Assembly (NCBI RefSeq): GCF_000230675.1
Contig: NZ_AGIK01000004.1
Coordinates: 186,001-250,000 of the forward strand
Source of the DNA: Synechococcus sp. WH 8016
Lineage (GTDB): Bacteria > Cyanobacteriota > Cyanobacteriia > PCC-6307 > Cyanobiaceae
DNA length: 64,000 nt
Reading direction: 5' to 3'
The position numbers and the translations under genes are program-made. Of the stretch, positions 55,449 through 64,000 are shown piece by piece (the stretch's first letter is position 1; each line of letters opens with the position of its first letter). The notes under the pieces are model-generated. The model was given only the letters and a program-made list of their open reading frames with translations, was not told the DNA's origin and did no database searches.

Positions 55449-55799
55449 TTAAGGATCTACGTCCTCAGCTTTGATATCGATCGTCACGTCGCTGGCAGGC
55501 AAGGAATCATCAACCGCTTTCGCCGAAGAGGCCCCAGATTTCTGGGAAGGGAGCGGAGATCCGCAAGCAGGGCATTGAGCATCGGTTGTCATCGTGCTCA
55601 AACCACAGGCCTCACATGTTCTGACCCGGCTCTGCAACACCTTCCAACCGATCCACCCCAAACCACCTAAGAGCACGGGTAGAGCAAGAAGGGTGATGAG
55701 GAGGCCTCCCGCCAAATCCAGCAAAACACGACCTGCTGCCGTAGGCAGCAGCAACAGAGCCAACAGAAGCAACCAAAGGAGTGGAGGGAAACGTCCCAT
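55449..55799 (-). CDS. Membrane protein with zinc ribbon
   Basis: 116 aa. Two N-terminal hydrophobic segments (~residues 6-20 and 25-50), then a four-Cys zinc ribbon (CEACGLSTMTTDAQCPACG) and an acidic tail. The ribbon would face the cytoplasm. Not recognised as a known family. Confidence 0.65.
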   Translation of the reverse strand: MGRFPPLLWLLLLALLLLPTAAGRVLLDLAGGLLITLLALPVLLGGLGWIGWKVLQSRVRTCEACGLSTMTTDAQCPACGSPLPSQKSGASSAKAVDDSLPASDVTIDIKAEDVDP

Positions 55800-55850
55800 T
55801 AATCAACACTCCAAACGAAGGATGCATTCATAATCGCTGCTTTTTTGCCT

Positions 55851-56783
55851 TCAAGCATGGCCCGATCTGTTCGGATCCCTGCCATGCCTGACAGAAGCCT
55901 TCGCAAGTTCAACACTCCAACATTGTCCAAAATAAATCACAACACCCACCATCCAAACCCATAAGGTAAGAACAAGAACACTGCCGATCACGCCATAGGC
56001 CTGAAAACGAGCGCCTAGAGAAAGAATGCTTCGGCTAACGGCAAGATTAAGAACAGTAAGACAAAAACCAATCAATAATGCACCTGGCATGAGCGGCTTA
56101 AAAGGAACTCGACGACTCGGAAGCAAAAATTGAAGCAGTAAAGCTGCAGCAGAGAATCCCAGAAATGGAACCATCAAGCGACCAAATTGCAGGACCGGGA
56201 TACGAGAAAGGAATCCACCAAGCCAAGGGATCGCCAGCGATAGCTCAGTTAAAGCAGCCGTTGGAATCATTCGCACATTGGCGCTGAGTTGATCAAGAAC
56301 AATTAAAAGTCCTATTAATATCACCACAAAGAAGGCTTCAAGCCGATTACGAATAAACTGGGCCGCTTGAAGCTTGAAAGGCAAGTTTCGTTGTTGCGAA
56401 GCGATTACACCATCCCATAGACGTTCAGATCCACGTTGCAAGGTGAGATACACATTCCCAGCAGTCAGTAACAACACACCAGCACCTAACAAACCAGCAC
56501 CAAAGCCCTGACGGACTAACTGCATCAGCGTATTTTGCACAATCACAACTGCCGATGGAGGCAAAACCCCGCTTGCATAAGCAATAATCTGCCTCTCTAA
56601 TACCTCTTGGCGACCAAGAAACCATGAGGCAATCGATAACGAAATCAGCAGAATAGGGAAGATCGACTGCAGTGTGTAATAAGCAAAAGCAGCACTCAAG
56701 TCAACGCAATCACATTTCGCCCAACGAAGGCAGGCACACCAAAGGCTACGAATCAACCGCCGCAGCGGCCTATGTTTAGCCAT
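55851..56783 (-). CDS. YihY/UPF0761-type membrane protein
   Basis: 310 aa with six hydrophobic segments. Family pattern: CDCVDLSAAFAYYTLQSIFPILLISLSIASWFLG near the N-terminus, then LTAGNVYLTLQRGSERLWD and YGVIGSVLVLTLWVWMVGVVIYFG. Inner-membrane protein of unclear function (once miscalled RNase BN). Lies just downstream of the rRNA operon terminator on the same strand. Confidence 0.85.
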   Translation of the reverse strand: MAKHRPLRRLIRSLWCACLRWAKCDCVDLSAAFAYYTLQSIFPILLISLSIASWFLGRQEVLERQIIAYASGVLPPSAVVIVQNTLMQLVRQGFGAGLLGAGVLLLTAGNVYLTLQRGSERLWDGVIASQQRNLPFKLQAAQFIRNRLEAFFVVILIGLLIVLDQLSANVRMIPTAALTELSLAIPWLGGFLSRIPVLQFGRLMVPFLGFSAAALLLQFLLPSRRVPFKPLMPGALLIGFCLTVLNLAVSRSILSLGARFQAYGVIGSVLVLTLWVWMVGVVIYFGQCWSVELAKASVRHGRDPNRSGHA

Positions 56784-56830
56784 GGCAATTGATTGAACGA
56801 ATCAGGACCAAAGTAACGCGAAATTAGGCA

Positions 56831-56860
56831 CAAAAAAAGCCACCCCTTCAAGGGATGGCT
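56831..56860 (-). terminator. Terminator of the rRNA operon
   Basis: On the minus strand: AGCCATCCCTTGAAGGGGTGGCT stem-loop followed by seven T, about 20 bp after the 5S gene. Confidence 0.9.
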
Positions 56861-56881
56861 TTCTTCGTTTGAAATGTTTTT

Positions 56882-56999
56882 ACCTGGCATCGAGCTATTT
56901 TCTCAGGGGGCTACCCCCCAAATATCGTCGCCGCTGCTGCGTTTCACAACCGAGTTCGAGATGGATCGGAGTGGGTCCACAGCGCTATGGACACCAGGA
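56882..56999 (-). rRNA. rrf: 5S ribosomal RNA
   Basis: Minus strand begins TCCTGGTGTCCATAGCG and ends GCTCGATGCCAGG, with the conserved CCGATCCATCTCGAACTCGG internal region. About 118 nt; ends are approximate. Confidence 0.93.
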
Positions 57000-57112
57000 T
57001 AGAAACATTCCCAAGGGTTGAACCCTGAGAACTGCATAGTTTCATCATCTCCACTTTCGCTTTGATGATGACATCTGGATTAAATAAAGTCTTTTCAGGC
57101 AAGAACCAAGTG

Positions 57113-59979
<2,867 letters not shown>

Positions 59980-60423
59980 ATGTATCTCCAGCACGCTTGC
60001 TGTTGTTGAAACAGATTTTTCTAATTTCTAAAATTAGACTCTAAAAATAGCTCCTAAAACTAGAAATTAAAATCAAACTCTCAAACGCTCGACACATTTG
60101 AAAGAACATACTGGAGTCTCGGCTCTTGCTTTAGAATTAACATCACTCTTTCATGCGTTAACACGAAAAAATGATGCATCCATAAAGATGCTTTATTCTT
60201 TCCAGACTTAAACTATGCAGTTGTCAAGGTTCGGCTAGACATCAAAACAATGCATTAATCTCTCAATACATTGCATCGAGCCCAGCATCCTATCAATCAA
60301 ATCATGGAATCATTTCCATAGCTTAAAATGACAAGAAGCTAGGGTCATCTAGCGGACAAATCTAAATCACAATCCATACGAGTTCATACTCCAGGTTTTG
60401 GAGATGGGGATTTTGGTAGTCAG
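59980..60423 (-). other. Spacer between tRNA-Ala and 23S rRNA
   Basis: 444 bp, AT-rich, no protein gene. Part of the rRNA transcript; carries processing stems at the 23S side. No further tRNA is seen. Confidence 0.8.
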
Positions 60424-60496
60424 TGGAGGTTAGGAGACTCGAACTCCTGACATCCTGCTTGCAAAGCAGGCGCTCTACCAACTGAGCTAAACCCCC
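60424..60496 (-). tRNA. trnA: tRNA-Ala (TGC)
   Basis: 73 nt. GGGGGTTTAGCTCAG start, anticodon loop CTTTGCAAG, TTCGAGTCT T-loop, discriminator A. CCA is not encoded. Confidence 0.95.
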
Positions 60497-60505
60497 TACA
60501 CCGAA

Positions 60506-60579
<74 letters not shown>

Positions 60580-60764
60580 AGGAGTCTCATCCCTAATGGG
60601 TTGTGAACTAGACAAAGTTTAGGAACTAAAAATCTACACTAAGCAGACAACCATTGCTGGAACTCTCTTAGCTTCAAAGTTGAGGTACCGATCGACCTAA
60701 GGTGACAGGATTTTGGCCTAAGAATAAATAACTCAGACATCAAAATCGTTGTTTGTCTCCCTGT

Positions 60765-62247
<1,483 letters not shown>

Positions 62248-62867
62248 TAGATCAATCCCTTTTGGCTTTCACCTCAGATTGACTTGCTTCACCCACATCC
62301 CAGCACTGGCGTACTGGCTGCAGTTGTCGCCCCCTTCCTCTGACAGAAGGATTCACAAGAGTGCAAATTTAGAATTTCTTCTTCGTTTGACTTTCCAGGA
62401 TCTCAGATCCGGTCGTTGCTCCACATTGCGCACACCGACAACTCAAAAGTTCGTGAAAACTTTTAAGTTGTAAGCACAATGCTTCTCTGCAACTAAAATT
62501 TTGTTGACGGGACCTCACACCTTTATCGCAATATCATTTAGCCAAACCAAAAACCTTGCGGCCTTCAGTTCAAACTAAACGCGATAAAAGCGTCAGTTCC
62601 TAAACTTTTCAATTGTCCAGGTTCTGGCTTTGCGTCCCCTTTCAGAGACGTGCGGCCTGCGGTCTCGCGACCGCTTGTGAAACTTACAACATCGTGGGAT
62701 CGCTCCCTCAATCTCGTAAGCACCCGCTGAACACTTCAAGCTTTCGCTCTTCGCATCCATCGGCTGCGCTTCGGAGCAAACTCCCCTGCGCAGTCCAAAA
62801 CCATAACCCAACACTCACCCTTTGCGCAACCCTCCTCTTCTTCGGGCATTTTTTACTCCCCTTGAGC
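62248..62867 (-). other. rRNA operon leader and promoter region
   Basis: 620 bp without a credible protein gene. It must contain the rRNA promoter and the 5' processing stem of 16S. A weak box pair TTGGTT-N17-GATAAA (minus strand, about 62530-62560) is the best I can see and is not convincing. A hairpin GCGGTC-TCGC-GACCGC lies near 62659. Confidence 0.5.
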
Positions 62868-63668
62868 TCAACCCTTCAAAAGAGACTCTCCCCAAGGTGC
62901 CAAGCGCTCCAGCTGCTTCTGAGAGCCAGCAGCTACGACAGGGAAGCCCATCTCTGAGAGATCGCATCCTGGTTGCAAATGAGCCGGGTGAGGGCCCAGC
63001 CAGAGCAGTGGGCAGCCCAGTTCAGTAAGAACAAGCCAAGCTGCAGCCAAGTCCCAAATTTTGGGAGTGGCCTCGAGCGCACCAGCGGTTTGCCCCATCG
63101 CCACACTGACCAAATTAAGGCTTGCAACACCCAAAAGACGAATTTTTCCAGGGAAGGCCTGGTCTGGTCTTTTCTGAAGAACGCGAATGGATCGACTGCA
63201 AAGAGAGATGCATGAACTTCCAGCAGCAACCCTGCTCTCAGGAGTCAAACGTTTTTGATTCCGCCAAGCACCTTGTCCTCGAATCGCAACGATCCTCTGA
63301 CGCAAGGAAGGAATGTCAAGAAAAGCCTCTGACGGCTCCCCGTCTACGAATCGTGCGATCGAAATAGCCCAATAGGGAATCCCAGAAGCAAAATTTGTGG
63401 TGCCATCCAAAGGATCAACCACCCAGTACGCCTGGGTCGACGGGCACTCTCGACTTCCTTCTTCGCTGAGCACCCCCTCGCCAGGAGCAATCTCAGCTAA
63501 TCCCTGAACAAAGGCAGCATCACTCCATCGATCGCAGGCTGTGATCAGACTTCCATCCGGTTTGACGTCGGACACGATGTGGCCGAAATCATTGCGCTGA
63601 CGTTCAGCGACTTGGTCGAGTAAACGATGTACCCGCTGGAGTTGCTGAGGAGTAAGCGGGTCAGGCAC
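62868..63668 (-). CDS. Inositol monophosphatase family protein
   Basis: 266 aa from GTG at 63668, five bases past the stop of the TolC-family gene. Li+-sensitive Mg2+-dependent sugar phosphatase family: metal motifs LSEEG (~residue 70), WVVDPLDGTTNF (~85) and, near the end, KIWDLAAAWLVLTELG (~205). Possible substrates include inositol phosphate, histidinol phosphate or fructose bisphosphate; not resolved. It reads toward the rRNA leader with no clear terminator between. Confidence 0.87.
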   Translation of the reverse strand: MPDPLTPQQLQRVHRLLDQVAERQRNDFGHIVSDVKPDGSLITACDRWSDAAFVQGLAEIAPGEGVLSEEGSRECPSTQAYWVVDPLDGTTNFASGIPYWAISIARFVDGEPSEAFLDIPSLRQRIVAIRGQGAWRNQKRLTPESRVAAGSSCISLCSRSIRVLQKRPDQAFPGKIRLLGVASLNLVSVAMGQTAGALEATPKIWDLAAAWLVLTELGCPLLWLGPHPAHLQPGCDLSEMGFPVVAAGSQKQLERLAPWGESLLKG

Positions 63669-63673
63669 CCTGG

Positions 63674-64000
63674 TCAGCCCTGAACGACAGGAACCGGAGC
63701 TTGACAAGCAGGCCGATTGGGTTGCGGCTCGATGGGGACATCGATACCGGCCTGGCTTGACTTTGTAGCAGGCAAATTGAGGGCAGAACATGCCATCACT
63801 TGGTCAAGTCCTGTACGACGACGCAATTGGGCAATACTGATGTTGTACTCAGTAATTGCATTGGCATAGCGAACCTCAGCACTTGTAAGGTCACGCTGTG
63901 TATCCACAACTTCCCGTTGAGTGGTCACACCAGCTTGGAAGCGCAGGCGAGATAGTCGCAACGACTCTGCCGAGGAGAGAACCTCAGTGGAGGTGGTGTG
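63674..64000 (-). CDS. TolC-family outer membrane efflux protein (3' part)
   Basis: Partial: the frame is open to the window edge, at least 108 codons. Contains LRFQAGVTTQREVVDTQRDLTSAEVRYANAITEYNISIAQLRRRTGL, the repeat helix pattern of TolC channels, then a Pro-rich tail. It would form the outer-membrane channel for RND or type I export; the AcrA/AcrB-type genes at 27.6-32.2 kb are possible partners, though not linked. Confidence 0.85.
   Translation of the reverse strand, partial: HTTSTEVLSSAESLRLSRLRFQAGVTTQREVVDTQRDLTSAEVRYANAITEYNISIAQLRRRTGLDQVMACSALNLPATKSSQAGIDVPIEPQPNRPACQAPVPVVQG

Noticed and set aside
62613-62957. 114-codon frame in the rRNA leader
   Set aside because: Low-complexity reading across the leader and into the antisense of the phosphatase gene; no ribosome site or family pattern.

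Overview
This window looks like chromosomal DNA of a marine picocyanobacterium, most likely a Synechococcus of sub-cluster 5.1. The support is a CpcG-type rod-core linker next to a CpcS/CpeS-type bilin lyase, a high-light-inducible protein, a sufR/sufBCDS arrangement with ferredoxin-thioredoxin reductase, and a 16S - tRNA-Ile - tRNA-Ala - 23S - 5S operon. Many small proteins have a typical picocyanobacterial character. I do not assert a strain.

Layout. 0-5.9 kb: peptide deformylase, an S9 peptidase, and the methionine-salvage pair mtnA plus a class II aldolase. 5.9-12 kb: the Fe-S assembly operon ftrC-sufB-sufC-sufD-sufS (minus strand), divergent from the regulator sufR. 12-15.4 kb: a bilin lyase, a phycobilisome linker and a DUF4912 protein. 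15.4-23.5 kb: a phospholipase D-like (PLD) lipoprotein gene followed by an AT-rich island of about 6.7 kb. 23.5-35 kb: a PucC/BCD-type transporter, phosphoglucomutase, an RND efflux pump and a RarA fusion protein. 35-45 kb: phosphopantetheinyl transferase, peroxiredoxin, pantothenate kinase, PAPS reductase, type II NADH dehydrogenase, HflX, the KtrAB K+ uptake system and AnmK. 45-56.8 kb: ABC-F protein, HtrA-like protease, HrpB helicase, HLIP, exonuclease VII and YihY. 56.8-62.9 kb: the rRNA operon on the minus strand. The window ends with an inositol-phosphatase-family gene and the 3' part of a TolC-family gene.

The most interesting region is the island at about 16.6-23.5 kb. The 3' end of the PLD gene, starting exactly at its second HKD motif, occurs three times in direct orientation: intact at the left, at 18.48 kb, and at 23.27 kb next to a tyrosine recombinase gene. 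This is the signature of two tandem integrative elements that use a protein-coding gene, not a tRNA gene, as attachment site and rebuild its 3' end on each insertion. The cargo is small: a broken regulator-like gene, a Nif11-type protein, a lipoprotein, an RTX remnant, a ribbon-helix-helix-like protein, and a zinc-ribbon protein that resembles cyanophage replication proteins and sits behind a near-consensus promoter. A 15-bp inverted-repeat motif (ATGCAAATCATGCAT) lies upstream of genes in both elements and suggests shared control.

Functional links elsewhere: FtrC is itself an Fe-S enzyme and is read with the Suf machinery; KtrB and KtrA form one transporter; xseA and xseB form one nuclease; the AcrA/AcrB-like pair would need a TolC-type channel, and a TolC-family gene lies at the window edge. 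All assignments come from reading the sequence without database searches.
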